A stretch of 64,000 nt of DNA from Oscillospiraceae bacterium (GTDB lineage: Bacteria > Bacillota_A > Clostridia > Oscillospirales > WRJC01), in NCBI GenBank assembly GCA_009782405.1, contig WRJC01000002.1, forward strand, positions 68,787 to 132,786, written 5' to 3'. The notes under the pieces were generated by a model, which saw only the letters and a program-made list of their open reading frames with translations, had not been told where the DNA came from and did no database searches. Shown one piece after another: positions 42,981 to 51,795 of this stretch (positions are counted from its first letter, which is position 1; each line of letters opens with the position of its first letter). The translations under genes were made by a program, and so were the position numbers.

Positions 42981-44324
42981 ATGGCAATAAAATTAAACGA
43001 AAAGTATCTGAGCGGTTTTTTCAGCGAATATGACAAGCAAAATCTAAAAGAAATAGAAGAAAAGGCAAGAATTGCCTTCGGCAAAATCAAAGACAAATCA
43101 GGAGAAGGCGGCGAAATGCTCGGCTGGGCGGATTTGCCTGAAAACTACGACAAAACCGAATTTTCGAGGATATTGGCCGCATCGGAAAAAATCAGGGCGA
43201 ATTCCGACGTCGTGATAGTTGTCGGAATCGGCGGCTCATACCTCGGAGCGAAAGCTGCCATCGACTTTATAAAATCCCCGCTTTACAACAATCTCAAAAA
43301 ATCTGCGCCGGATATACACTTTCTCGGAAATTCGATCAGTTCCGACTACTTCAACGAAGTGGTTTCGATTTGCGAAAATCGGGATTTTTCCGTCATCGTC
43401 ATTTCAAAATCGGGCACCACGACGGAACCCGCAATCGCTTTCAGGGCTTTGAGAGGTTTATTGGAACAAAAATATTGCGAAGGAGCGAAAGATAGGATAT
43501 TTGCGATCACCGACAAAAATCCGAAAAAAAGCGCGCTGCGGGCTTTGGCGGAAAAAAACGGCTATGAGACATTTGTCGTCCCCGACGATATCGGGGGCAG
43601 GTATTCGGTTCTGACGGCTGTAGGCCTTCTGCCCATCGCCGTCGCCGGAATCGATATAGCCGCCATCATGGAAGGCGCAGCCAAAGCGCGCGAAAATTTC
43701 TATAATTTCAGCGAAACCAACGACTGCATGAAATATGCCATGCTCCGCAACCTGTTTTATGAAAAAGGCAAAAGCGTCGAAATAATGGTTTCCTACGAAC
43801 CCGCTTTCGTCATGATGGGCGAATGGTGGAAACAACTGTTCGGCGAGAGCGAAGGCAAAGACAAAAAAGGACTTTTCCCCGCCTCAGTCACATTTTCAAC
43901 CGATTTGCATTCGCTCGGACAATTTATCCAGGACGGTTCGAGGATCATGTTCGAGACGGTGATAAACATCAAGGAATCCCAAAGCAAATTCACGATACCT
44001 CAGGACAGCGCGAAAATCGATGGATTGGATTATTTGGACGGAATGGATTTAGACGCAGTGAACAACAAAGCGATGCTGGGCACAATCATCGCGCATGCCG
44101 ACGGCGGAACGCCGAGCATAGTGATAGACATTGACAAAAGGGACGAAAAAGCATTCGGCGAATTGGTCTATTTCTTCGAACTCGCGTGCGCGTTTTCCGG
44201 ATATATACTTTCTGTCAATCCATTCAATCAACCCGGCGTGGAAGCGTACAAAATCAATATGTTCGCCCTTTTGGGCAATCCGAAATACGCAAAAGAAAAA
44301 AAGGAAATCGAAAAGAGGCTCTGA
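42981..44324 (+). CDS. pgi: Glucose-6-phosphate isomerase
   Basis: 447 residues, the short bacterial PGI form. Landmarks: VVGIGGSYLGAKAA near residue 79, VISKSGTTTEPAIAFR near 140, and GGRYSVLTAVGLLPIA near 205; the C-terminal QPGVEAYK gives the catalytic Lys. It interconverts glucose-6-phosphate and fructose-6-phosphate in the cytoplasm. It has its own promoter and an AAGGGG ribosome binding site. A weak hairpin and a separate strong promoter follow before the T-box leader. Confidence 0.96.
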   Translation: MAIKLNEKYLSGFFSEYDKQNLKEIEEKARIAFGKIKDKSGEGGEMLGWADLPENYDKTEFSRILAASEKIRANSDVVIVVGIGGSYLGAKAAIDFIKSPLYNNLKKSAPDIHFLGNSISSDYFNEVVSICENRDFSVIVISKSGTTTEPAIAFRALRGLLEQKYCEGAKDRIFAITDKNPKKSALRALAEKNGYETFVVPDDIGGRYSVLTAVGLLPIAVAGIDIAAIMEGAAKARENFYNFSETNDCMKYAMLRNLFYEKGKSVEIMVSYEPAFVMMGEWWKQLFGESEGKDKKGLFPASVTFSTDLHSLGQFIQDGSRIMFETVINIKESQSKFTIPQDSAKIDGLDYLDGMDLDAVNNKAMLGTIIAHADGGTPSIVIDIDKRDEKAFGELVYFFELACAFSGYILSVNPFNQPGVEAYKINMFALLGNPKYAKEKKEIEKRL

Positions 44325-44408
44325 CGCGGCAAAATATGGGGCAGGGCGGTTATTTTTCGCTTTGCCAAATAAAAAGTTTTATTTTTTTCAAAAATTTCAG
44401 AAAAACCC

Positions 44409-44437
44409 TTGACAAACGCAAAAATATATGTTATAAT
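44409..44437 (+). promoter_or_regulatory. Promoter of the T-box leader
   Basis: TTGACA (44409-44414), 17-base spacer, TATAAT (44432-44437); expected transcript start near 44444. Confidence 0.85.
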
Positions 44438-44443
44438 TCACCT

Positions 44444-44750
44444 CGAATTAGCAAAAGCGATGATCGGGAAGAAGTAACTGTCATTTGCAACCCACCAGAG
44501 AGCCGGCGTTTGGTGCGAGCCGGCGGGTTTTGTGCGGCGAATACATCCCGGGAGTTGCGCCCTGATGATGTTTGGGCCTGTTTTGGGCCGGAATGTAGGT
44601 AGGAGGCGACGGGAAATGCCCGTTATAGCGTTGTGGGTATGCTTGTACCCATGCAGAGCGCGCATTTTGCGCGAAAATTGAGGTGGTACCGCGGTTATAT
44701 CTTTTAAAAATAGCCGCCCTCGGATTTATGTAAATCCGGGGGCGTTTTTA
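44444..44750 (+). ncRNA. T-box riboswitch leader, specifier reads UAC (Tyr)
   Basis: This fills most of the 466-base gap between pgi and the symporter. Stem I shows the AGTA S-turn motif (44473-44476), the AG bulge AGAGAGCCGGC (44497-44507) and the GGTG distal loop (44512-44515). GAA (44539-44541) is followed by TAC (44542-44544), which I take as the specifier codon. The T-box sequence TGGTACCGCGG (44684-44694) precedes a 14-bp terminator hairpin (44715-44744). Uncharged tRNA-Tyr would be expected to favour antitermination and expression of the symporter, acyl-CoA ligase and DUF1638 genes. The codon reading is by pattern and should be confirmed by covariance alignment. Confidence 0.88.
44715..44749 (+). 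terminator. T-box leader terminator
   Basis: A 14-bp stem (44715-44728 with 44731-44744) with one G-U pair and a TG loop, followed by TTTTTATTTT. It competes with the T-box antiterminator. Confidence 0.9.
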
Positions 44751-44790
44751 TTTTAATATTTTTTTCAAAAAAGGGAAGGTGTATTTCAAA

Positions 44791-46362
44791 ATGGCAATCA
44801 AGATTATCATGCTTTTGATTTTTTTCGCGGCGACGGTATTTGTCGGGATCTATTTTAGAAAAAAGGCCTCGAGCGTAAGCGGATTTGTTTTGGGCGGGCG
44901 CGAAGTCGGCCCTTGGCTGACGGCTTTCGCCTACGGCACCTCGTATTTTTCAGCGGTCATCTTCGTTGGCTATGCGGGGCAGTTCGGCTGGAGGTTTGGG
45001 ACTGCGGCCACCTGGATCGGGCTTGGCAATGCGTTCATCGGTTCGCTTCTGCCCTGGATAATACTCGGACGGCGCACGCGAATCATGACGAACCATCTCC
45101 ATAGCGCGACGATGCCCGAATTTTTCGGCAAGAGGTTTAATTCCGAAGCGCTTAAAATAGGGGCGGCGATCATCGTATTTGTGTTTTTGATCCCCTACAC
45201 GGCATCGCTCTACAACGGGCTTTCGCGCCTTTTTTCAATGGCATTCGGCGAAGCGGGAATCACTTTTGAATACTGCGTCATCGGCATGGCGGTGCTCACC
45301 GCGATATATGTGGTGGCGGGAGGGTATTTCGCCACGGCAGTAAATGATTTCATACAGGGCGTGATCATGCTTGTTGGCATCGTGGCCGTGATCGCGGCGG
45401 TGCTAAACAGCAACGGAGGGCTTTGGGAAGCGCTCGGCTCCATGTCGAAAGTCGAGGATACAGGGGTTGCCGCGGGATCGTTTTCGTCGATTTTCGGCCC
45501 GAAGCCATTGGATCTTTTGGGTGTGGTGCTGCTCACCTCGCTTGGGACTTGGGGGCTGCCGCAGATGGTGTCCAAATTCTACGCCATAAAATCCGAGAAA
45601 ATGATTTCAAAAGGCGCGATAATTTCGACGGTGTTCGCCGTGGTGGTGGCGGGAGGCTGCTACTTCTTGGGCAGCTTCGGGCGGCTGTACGGCGACGTGG
45701 TGGAAAAAAATCCGGAAACGGGAGCGGTGATCTTCGATTCCGTCATACCCAAGATGCTCGAAAAATTCCCGGACATTTTGATAGGGCTTGTTTTGATGCT
45801 GGTTTTGGCGGCCTCGATTTCCACGCTGTCTTCATTGGTCATAGCCTCGTCGTCGACTCTCACTCTCGACTTTTTGAAGGGGCACGTGGTAAAAAAAATG
45901 GACGATAAAAAGCAGGTCGTGATCATCCGCTCGCTGATCGTGGTTTTTATCGCAATATCGGCGGCAATAGCGATTTTCCAATATCAAAGCAAAGGAAGCG
46001 TCATATGGATAGCTCAGCTCATGGGGATTTCGTGGGGAGCGTTGGCCGGTTCTTTCCTCGCCCCGTTTTTGTTCGGGCTGTTCTGGAAAAAGGTCACCAA
46101 GGCCGCAATATGGTGCAATTTCGCTTTCAGCGTGGTTTTTATGACAACTAACGTGGCGCTCAACTTGTTTGCCCATGAAATATTCGTTGACTATTTCCCG
46201 CAGATTTTGCAATCCCCGATAAACGCGGGCGCATTTTCGATGCTTATGGGTTTTATCATCGTGCCTCTTGTCAGCATATTGACCAAAGCCCCGAAAAAAG
46301 AACATGTAGACGAATGTTTTTCATGCTATGATAAAAATCAAGATTTGATAGACAGGAGATAA
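44791..46362 (+). CDS. Sodium/solute symporter (SSS family)
   Basis: 523 residues with about thirteen hydrophobic segments. Typical SSS features are FVLGGREVGPWLTAFAYG at the N-terminus, then ATMPEFFGKRF, and YVVAGGYFATAVNDFIQG near residue 190. SSS carriers import amino acids, sugars, carboxylates or similar solutes with Na+. A Tyr-type T-box leader suggests an aromatic amino acid or related aromatic acid as substrate (inference). ATG 44791 is chosen (AAGGGAAGG 11 bases upstream); a GTG at 44779 overlaps that site. The acyl-CoA ligase starts 3 bases after the stop. Confidence 0.88.
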   Translation: MAIKIIMLLIFFAATVFVGIYFRKKASSVSGFVLGGREVGPWLTAFAYGTSYFSAVIFVGYAGQFGWRFGTAATWIGLGNAFIGSLLPWIILGRRTRIMTNHLHSATMPEFFGKRFNSEALKIGAAIIVFVFLIPYTASLYNGLSRLFSMAFGEAGITFEYCVIGMAVLTAIYVVAGGYFATAVNDFIQGVIMLVGIVAVIAAVLNSNGGLWEALGSMSKVEDTGVAAGSFSSIFGPKPLDLLGVVLLTSLGTWGLPQMVSKFYAIKSEKMISKGAIISTVFAVVVAGGCYFLGSFGRLYGDVVEKNPETGAVIFDSVIPKMLEKFPDILIGLVLMLVLAASISTLSSLVIASSSTLTLDFLKGHVVKKMDDKKQVVIIRSLIVVFIAISAAIAIFQYQSKGSVIWIAQLMGISWGALAGSFLAPFLFGLFWKKVTKAAIWCNFAFSVVFMTTNVALNLFAHEIFVDYFPQILQSPINAGAFSMLMGFIIVPLVSILTKAPKKEHVDECFSCYDKNQDLIDRR

Positions 46363-46365
46363 AAA

Positions 46366-48033
46366 ATGCCCATCACGGAAATTCTCGCAAAAAACGCAGA
46401 TATATACGGAAATGAAATTTGCCTTGTCGAAATAAATCCCGAATTCGAGAAACTTCCCGAACCCCACGGAAAAAACGGGAAAGAATGGAAGGAATACCAG
46501 CTTGTCGAAACGGCGCACAAAAACAAATACAAAAAAGAAATTTCCTGGCGCGAATTCGACGATAAAGCCAATCGGCTCGCAAACCTTTTAATCGGGCGCG
46601 GAGTGGCAAAGGGCGACAAAGTCGGTATTTTGCTTATGAACTGCATAGAATGGCTGCCCGTATATTTCGGCGTTTTGAAATCGGGCGCGCTTGCAGTCCC
46701 GCTCAACTTCCGGTATACAGCGGAAGAAATAAAATATTGCCTCGGGCTCGCCGATGTTTCGCATTTGCTGTTCGGCCCCGAATTTGTCGAAAGGATCGAT
46801 TCGGTTAAAAACGAGATTCCAATGATAAAATCCTTGATTTTCGTGGAAAGCAACGGCGAACCCTGCCCAAAATTTGCCGAGAGCTATAAAAAACTCACGC
46901 AAAACTGCCCCGAAACCGCACCCGAAATTTCGTTTTCCCTGAATGACAAAGACGATGCCGCGATATATTTCTCTTCGGGCACAACCGGGTTCCCAAAAGC
47001 GATACTCCATTCGCATTTGAGCCTTGTCACCGCTTGCAAAGTGGAACAGAACCACCACGGCCAAACCAAAAAGGACATATTTTTGTGCATACCGCCGCTA
47101 TACCACACGGGCGCGAAAATGCATTGGTTCGGAAGTTTTTTGGTGGGGGGCAAAGGCATTTTGCTGCGCGGCATCAAGCCAAAGTGGATAATCGAAGCCG
47201 CCGCCGCGGAAAAAGCCAGCATTGTCTGGTTGCTTGTCCCTTGGGCGCAAGATATATTGGATGCAGTGGACAGAGGTGAGATAAATTTGGCCGACTACGA
47301 CCTTTCCAATTGGAGGTTGATGCATATCGGGGCGCAGCCGGTCCCGCCCAGCCTGATTTTGCGATGGATGAAACATTTCCCAAACCATCAGTACGACACA
47401 AACTACGGGCTATCCGAATCGAGCGGCCCGGGAGCGGTGCATCTTGGAGTGGACAACATAAATAAAGTCGGAGCGATCGGCATAGCGGGCTATAGCTGGG
47501 AAACAAAAATAGTGGGCGAAAACGGAATTCCGGTCAAAAGAGGCGAAGTGGGAGAACTCATTTTGCGCGGCGAAAGCGTGATGAAATGCTACTACAACGA
47601 CCCGAAGGCAACTTCGGATACCTTAAAAGAGGGCTGGCTCTACACGGGCGACATGGCAAAAGAAGACGAAGACGGTTTCATATATCTTGTGGACAGGAAA
47701 AAAGACGTGATCATAACAGGCGGGGAAAACATATATCCCGTGCAGATAGAGGACTTTTTGCGCGGACACGGAAAAATCAAGGACGTGGCGGTCATCGGGC
47801 TCGCGCACGACAGGCTTGGCGAAATCGCGGCGGCGATCGTCGAAACAAAATCCGGAACCGAATGCGGCGAACAAGAAATCGCGCAGTTTTGCGAACAACT
47901 GCCCAGGTACAAGCGCCCGCACAAGATCATATTCGACAAAGTGCCCAGAAACGCCACCGGCAAAATCGAAAAACCGAAACTGCGCGAAAAATATTGCGGC
48001 GGCAGCATCGTGGCAAAACAGGTACAGAAATAA
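46366..48033 (+). CDS. AMP-forming acyl-CoA ligase
   Basis: 555 residues. Adenylate-forming enzyme landmarks are complete: P-loop YFSSGTTGFPKAILHSHL near residue 205, YGLSESSGPG near 345, YTGDMAKEDEDGFIYLVDRK near 425, IITGGENIYPVQIED near 448 and PRNATGKIEK with the catalytic Lys near 537. Closest pattern is medium/long-chain or aryl acyl-CoA synthetases of the crotonobetaine/cyclohexanecarboxylate type; the acid substrate cannot be read. AGGAG precedes ATG by 6 bases. The symporter 3 bases upstream probably imports its acid substrate (inference). A DUF1638 gene follows after 58 bases. Confidence 0.92.
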   Translation: MPITEILAKNADIYGNEICLVEINPEFEKLPEPHGKNGKEWKEYQLVETAHKNKYKKEISWREFDDKANRLANLLIGRGVAKGDKVGILLMNCIEWLPVYFGVLKSGALAVPLNFRYTAEEIKYCLGLADVSHLLFGPEFVERIDSVKNEIPMIKSLIFVESNGEPCPKFAESYKKLTQNCPETAPEISFSLNDKDDAAIYFSSGTTGFPKAILHSHLSLVTACKVEQNHHGQTKKDIFLCIPPLYHTGAKMHWFGSFLVGGKGILLRGIKPKWIIEAAAAEKASIVWLLVPWAQDILDAVDRGEINLADYDLSNWRLMHIGAQPVPPSLILRWMKHFPNHQYDTNYGLSESSGPGAVHLGVDNINKVGAIGIAGYSWETKIVGENGIPVKRGEVGELILRGESVMKCYYNDPKATSDTLKEGWLYTGDMAKEDEDGFIYLVDRKKDVIITGGENIYPVQIEDFLRGHGKIKDVAVIGLAHDRLGEIAAAIVETKSGTECGEQEIAQFCEQLPRYKRPHKIIFDKVPRNATGKIEKPKLREKYCGGSIVAKQVQK

Positions 48034-48091
48034 CGGACATGAAATTTTCGATAAAGTCAAAAAAACAAAATTTTTAAGGAAGTAAATATTT

Positions 48092-48844
48092 ATGATGATA
48101 AAATTTATATGCTGTGACGTATTTGCCCGGATCGCCTGCGATCTCGCCTCGAAATCCCCGCATATCGTCGATCTCGAATTTGTCCCCATGCTGACGCACA
48201 ATGAACCGGAAAAGCTTAAAAACATCATAAAGGGCATAATAGACAAAAGCACAAACGAATCCGGGCGCAGCTACGATGCGGTGCTGCTCGGTTACGGGCT
48301 TTGCGGAAATTCGGTTACCGGGCTTTCATGCCCGGTTCCGATGGTCATACCGAGGGCGCACGATTGCTGCACGATATTCATGGGAAGCAAAGACAAGTTC
48401 CTCGCCTCTTTCGGCGGCATATTGAGCGCGCGCTGGAGCAGCACGGGCTATTACGAACGCTGCCATTGTTTCCGGCAAACCCAAAATGAACCAAATCAGC
48501 TTGCCCTGTACAAAACCACAGCCGAATACATGGGCTATGTCGAAAAATACGGAGAAGAAAACGCCGAATATATATGGGAGACCATGAACCCCGGCATAGA
48601 AACCGATGAAGCCGTGTATATAAAAATCGACGGATATGAATATTCAAGCGCTTATGAAAATTATTCGAACGAAATAAAAAACGCGGGCAAAGAACTAAAA
48701 ACGGTCGAAGGCGATATATCGCTGCTCAAAGCTTTGATCGACGGAGAATGGGACGACGAGCGTCTTCTGGTAGTCCCGCCCGGAAAAACCATAATCGGGA
48801 TATACGATATGCAGCGCGTCATGGAGGCGGGCGATTGCATTTGA
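48092..48844 (+). CDS. DUF1638 family protein
   Basis: 250 residues. The N-terminal ICCDVFARIACDLA, GRSYDAVLLGYGLCGNSV, IPRAHDCCTIFMGSK and YYERCH segments are those of DUF1638; Cys residues in C-C-D, L-C-G and D-C-C are probable metal ligands. The family is of unknown function and often occurs beside corrinoid-dependent methyltransferase or URO-D genes. Here it ends a T-box operon with a symporter and an acyl-CoA ligase. It is convergent with the ABC-F gene, with only 4 bases between stop codons. Confidence 0.8.
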   Translation: MMIKFICCDVFARIACDLASKSPHIVDLEFVPMLTHNEPEKLKNIIKGIIDKSTNESGRSYDAVLLGYGLCGNSVTGLSCPVPMVIPRAHDCCTIFMGSKDKFLASFGGILSARWSSTGYYERCHCFRQTQNEPNQLALYKTTAEYMGYVEKYGEENAEYIWETMNPGIETDEAVYIKIDGYEYSSAYENYSNEIKNAGKELKTVEGDISLLKALIDGEWDDERLLVVPPGKTIIGIYDMQRVMEAGDCI

Positions 48845-48848
48845 ACGC

Positions 48849-50270
48849 TCAGTCGCTCATTCGATATTTATCGTCGAAATATTTTATGCTTTTATGTTTC
48901 GCGTCGATTTCTATCACGCAGTCGCTTATGTTTTCCGCGAAACTCCTGTCGTGCGAAATCGCCAAAACAGTCCCGTCGTATTCGTTTATAATATCCTCGA
49001 GCGCTTGCGAAGTTTCGATATCGAGGTAATTTGTGGGTTCGTCCAGTATGGCTAAATCCGCTCCTTCGGTGAATATTTTGGCGAAACACACTTTGACTTT
49101 TTCCCCACCGCTGATATATTCAACCTTTTTGTGCACGTTGTCTTCGCGTATGCCGAGTCTGCCGAGGATATTTCGTGCTTCGAGTTCGGTGAACGCGCTT
49201 TCGAGCATCACGTTTTCCAAGATCGTTTTTGAAGATTCTAAAATTTCGAGCCCTTGCTCGTAATATGCGATTTTTTTTGCGTTCGATTTTATGTTTTCGC
49301 ACCCTTCGTCCAAAATCTTTTTTACAAGAGTGGTTTTTCCGCTTCCGTTATCCCCGACCAGAACCGCTTTGCTGCCGGTTTTCAGCCGAAACGAAACGTT
49401 TTCAAGCAAAATCCTTTCGCCAAACGCCACGTTCAAATTTTCGCACTCGATAATATATCTGCCTTTGTAGCGAGTTTCCGCGTCTTTTAGCGTTATTCCG
49501 ATTTTGCGCTGTTTTCTCGGCTTTTCATGGACTTCCAGTTTTTCCAGCCTGGTTTTCAAGGCATTGGCTTTTGATTCCACGGATTCCATCCGTTCGCCGG
49601 TTTTACGCTTGTGCAGGCGCGCTTCGGAATTTCCCATTCTCGAAGGCGCCTTTTTCGCGGATTTTACCTGCGCCTTGGATTCGCGTATGGATTCCGTCAG
49701 CCTTCTGCGCTCTTTGTTGTATGCTTCGTACAAAAATTCTGCGCGTTCGGATTCTTTTTCTTTGAGTTCGACAAAATCCGCGTAACCGCATTCATAAACC
49801 GCCGCTGTTTTGGCGTCTTTGTCGATGTTCACGATTTTTGTGCAGGTGTTTTCCAATAACCTCCTGTCATGGGAAATGAGAACAACGGCTCCGTTGTAAT
49901 TTTTGATTTGTTTTTCCAGCAAATTCGTGGAGGATATGTCGAGGTTCGAGGTTGGCTCGTCCAAAAGCAGCAGCGGCGCGTTTTTTTCGATCGCATCCGA
50001 CAAATAAATTTTAGTGATTTCGCCCCCGCTCAGATTGTTTTCGCCGTTTTCGTTGAACTGCCTGAAATATGACAATTCGCAAAAATTTTTGACATACCCC
50101 AAATCGGGTTCGGCCGAACCTGCGATCATGTTGAGCAAAGTGGTCTTGCCGCTTCCGTTTTTGCCCACAACCCCGACAATGTCGCCTTCGTATATATCCA
50201 ATTTATCGAGGGCGAAAAGAAGTTCCGTCCCCGCCGAAATTTTTATATTTTGCATAGTCGATAGCAGCAT
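48849..50270 (-). CDS. ABC-F type ATPase (ribosome-associated)
   Basis: 473 residues with two ABC ATPase domains and no membrane segments. Domain 1: Walker A VVGKNGSGKTTLL, signature NNLSGGEITKIYL, Walker B LLLLDEPTSNLD. Domain 2: LVGDNGSGKTTLVKK, EYISGGEKVKV, LAILDEPTNYLD. A charged helical linker (ARLHKRKTGERMESVESKAN) joins them. ABC-F proteins bind the ribosomal E site and either protect against antibiotics or help stalled translation; this short form resembles Vga/Msr/CplR-type resistance proteins, but the drug cannot be read. ATG 50270 is chosen (AAAGGG 9 bases upstream). A 28-codon ORF ends 13 bases before it. Confidence 0.9.
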   Translation of the reverse strand: MLLSTMQNIKISAGTELLFALDKLDIYEGDIVGVVGKNGSGKTTLLNMIAGSAEPDLGYVKNFCELSYFRQFNENGENNLSGGEITKIYLSDAIEKNAPLLLLDEPTSNLDISSTNLLEKQIKNYNGAVVLISHDRRLLENTCTKIVNIDKDAKTAAVYECGYADFVELKEKESERAEFLYEAYNKERRRLTESIRESKAQVKSAKKAPSRMGNSEARLHKRKTGERMESVESKANALKTRLEKLEVHEKPRKQRKIGITLKDAETRYKGRYIIECENLNVAFGERILLENVSFRLKTGSKAVLVGDNGSGKTTLVKKILDEGCENIKSNAKKIAYYEQGLEILESSKTILENVMLESAFTELEARNILGRLGIREDNVHKKVEYISGGEKVKVCFAKIFTEGADLAILDEPTNYLDIETSQALEDIINEYDGTVLAISHDRSFAENISDCVIEIDAKHKSIKYFDDKYRMSD

Positions 50271-50283
50271 AAACACCAACCCT

Positions 50284-50370
50284 TTACACAATAACATCAA
50301 AGATCATTCGCACATATCGGTGATATGTTCGGATAAATCGCTGAAATTGTCGATACAACGATTTGCCCAT
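50284..50370 (-). CDS. Possible 28-codon leader peptide of the ABC-F gene
   Basis: ATG (50370) to TAA (50284), rich in Arg and Tyr (contains RQFQRF, RTYHRYVRM). The stop is 13 bases before the ABC-F start and lies against its ribosome binding site. It overlaps an ACATATC-ACC-GATATGT hairpin. Leader peptides of this kind control macrolide-type ABC-F and erm genes. There is no ribosome binding site before its ATG, so this is tentative. Confidence 0.3.
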   Translation of the reverse strand: MGKSLYRQFQRFIRTYHRYVRMIFDVIV

Positions 50371-50415
50371 TTATCTATGTATTCTTTTGATACCGACACA
50401 AACCGCAGCGCCCTC

Positions 50416-51795
50416 TCACAAAAACTTTTGCATGAACGATTCCGCCGCGACGGTCATCCCTTTTAATATTTCCCGGTTATCTGCGGGCTTTTGCCCATAT
50501 TTTATGTTTTGATACAGCTCCGCCGGGCCGGAGGTGCTCTCGTATTTTTCCGCGAGTTCGTTCGGAGTCGCGCCGATGTTTAGTTCTTCGTCTTTTTTTA
50601 TCGTGTTCCAAAAAATGTAACTGTAACTAAACAAGAACGCTTCGCGCAAATCTTTTATTTTTTTCGCCTTTTTCAAATAATTTTTATATGAAGATTTCGC
50701 CTTTTTTTCTTTTTTTGCTTTTGTTATGATTTCTTCGTTTATAACAAAAACCGCATCATGATTTTCCAATCTCATTTTTGATTTCAACAGCAATATGATG
50801 TTTTTTATGCCGGATATTATTTTTTTCCTGAAAACGACGATCAGCGTCAGGATTATTGCAAAAAACACCGCGACCAATATGTAGTAAACGAACATTTTGT
50901 CGCTTGAATCCCGAAATTCCGGAATAGTATATTCGATCGGCTGAAAATCAAAAACCGGCGCTTCTTCTCCCTGGCCCTCGCCTTTTGTTTTCAAAAGCGC
51001 GGACAAAACTTTGCCCATTGCAAATCTTATCGCAGACCCGAACGAATTGATCAACAAAGGTATCAAAAAAATGCCGGCAAAAACGGGCAGGATGGTGACA
51101 AAACTCAAAACCGAAAAATAATAAGGGTACACCCGTTTTGCGCCCGAAACGCTGTAGGCTCCGGTTTCGCCGTAAACGCCGATTTCGCGGTCTATATATG
51201 CGAAATTTCGCACGATGAAATAACTTACGGCAAATCCCGTCATATATGCCGCGAAAACAACTCCCGAATATTTGTAGGTTTCCAAAATTCCGCTGACCAT
51301 ATAGTAAAGCGCGCTTATGGCGAAAATATTGCAAAACAAAAATGTGTTGCTTTTGCCGATAAATTCGAGCGGCTGTTTTTTTGAATAAAACACCCCGAAA
51401 ATACCCGAAATAAAAGTCGAAACAAAAAGCATATACGCGAAGTATGTCAGTTCCCCGGCTTCGAGCGCCATATATACCAACATTTCCCCGCCTTCGAACG
51501 AATAAATCGTGGCTTTTTGGATATTGAGCCAGGGAAGAGAAATTACGTCCCGGCATAAAAATGCGACCACCAAAATCAAAAGATAGGCCAAATATTTGTA
51601 TTTCTTGAAAACGAAAGCGAGCGTCGCGCCCAAAAACACGAACAGCGCATGCCAAATATATGCCAAAACAGGGTATAGCACGGGCATATCGGGGTGATAC
51701 CCCAAAAATGCGTAAAAAATCGGCATGAACATAAAAGTGATCGGCAACACCGTAAATAGGTTACGCGTATATTGTCTGCCCGGACTTTTGGTCAT
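50416..51795 (-). CDS. Polytopic membrane protein with DUF4129-like C-terminus
   Basis: 459 residues. About eight hydrophobic segments are spread over residues 12-330, with a charged coiled-coil-like stretch (about 345-400) and a C-terminal segment LNIGATPNELAEKYESTSGP near residue 420, similar to the DUF4129 tail found next to transglutaminase-like proteins. It is the third gene of a MoxR, DUF58, membrane-protein unit and overlaps the end of the DUF58 gene by 35 bases. ATG 51795 is used; an earlier in-frame ATG at 51816 is possible. Its role in the MoxR/DUF58 system is not known. Confidence 0.78.
   Translation of the reverse strand: MTKSPGRQYTRNLFTVLPITFMFMPIFYAFLGYHPDMPVLYPVLAYIWHALFVFLGATLAFVFKKYKYLAYLLILVVAFLCRDVISLPWLNIQKATIYSFEGGEMLVYMALEAGELTYFAYMLFVSTFISGIFGVFYSKKQPLEFIGKSNTFLFCNIFAISALYYMVSGILETYKYSGVVFAAYMTGFAVSYFIVRNFAYIDREIGVYGETGAYSVSGAKRVYPYYFSVLSFVTILPVFAGIFLIPLLINSFGSAIRFAMGKVLSALLKTKGEGQGEEAPVFDFQPIEYTIPEFRDSSDKMFVYYILVAVFFAIILTLIVVFRKKIISGIKNIILLLKSKMRLENHDAVFVINEEIITKAKKEKKAKSSYKNYLKKAKKIKDLREAFLFSYSYIFWNTIKKDEELNIGATPNELAEKYESTSGPAELYQNIKYGQKPADNREILKGMTVAAESFMQKFL

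Noticed and set aside
44460..44700. Possible tRNA or other small RNA genes in the 44.4-44.8 kb gap
   Set aside because: The AGTA, AGAGAG, GGTG and TGGTACCGCGG elements show that it is a T-box leader.
50303..50410. Protein-like minus-strand frame (contains KEYIDKWANRC) after the DUF4129-like gene
   Set aside because: No start codon with a ribosome binding site; it could be a relic of a lost gene, but about 35 codons are not enough to say.
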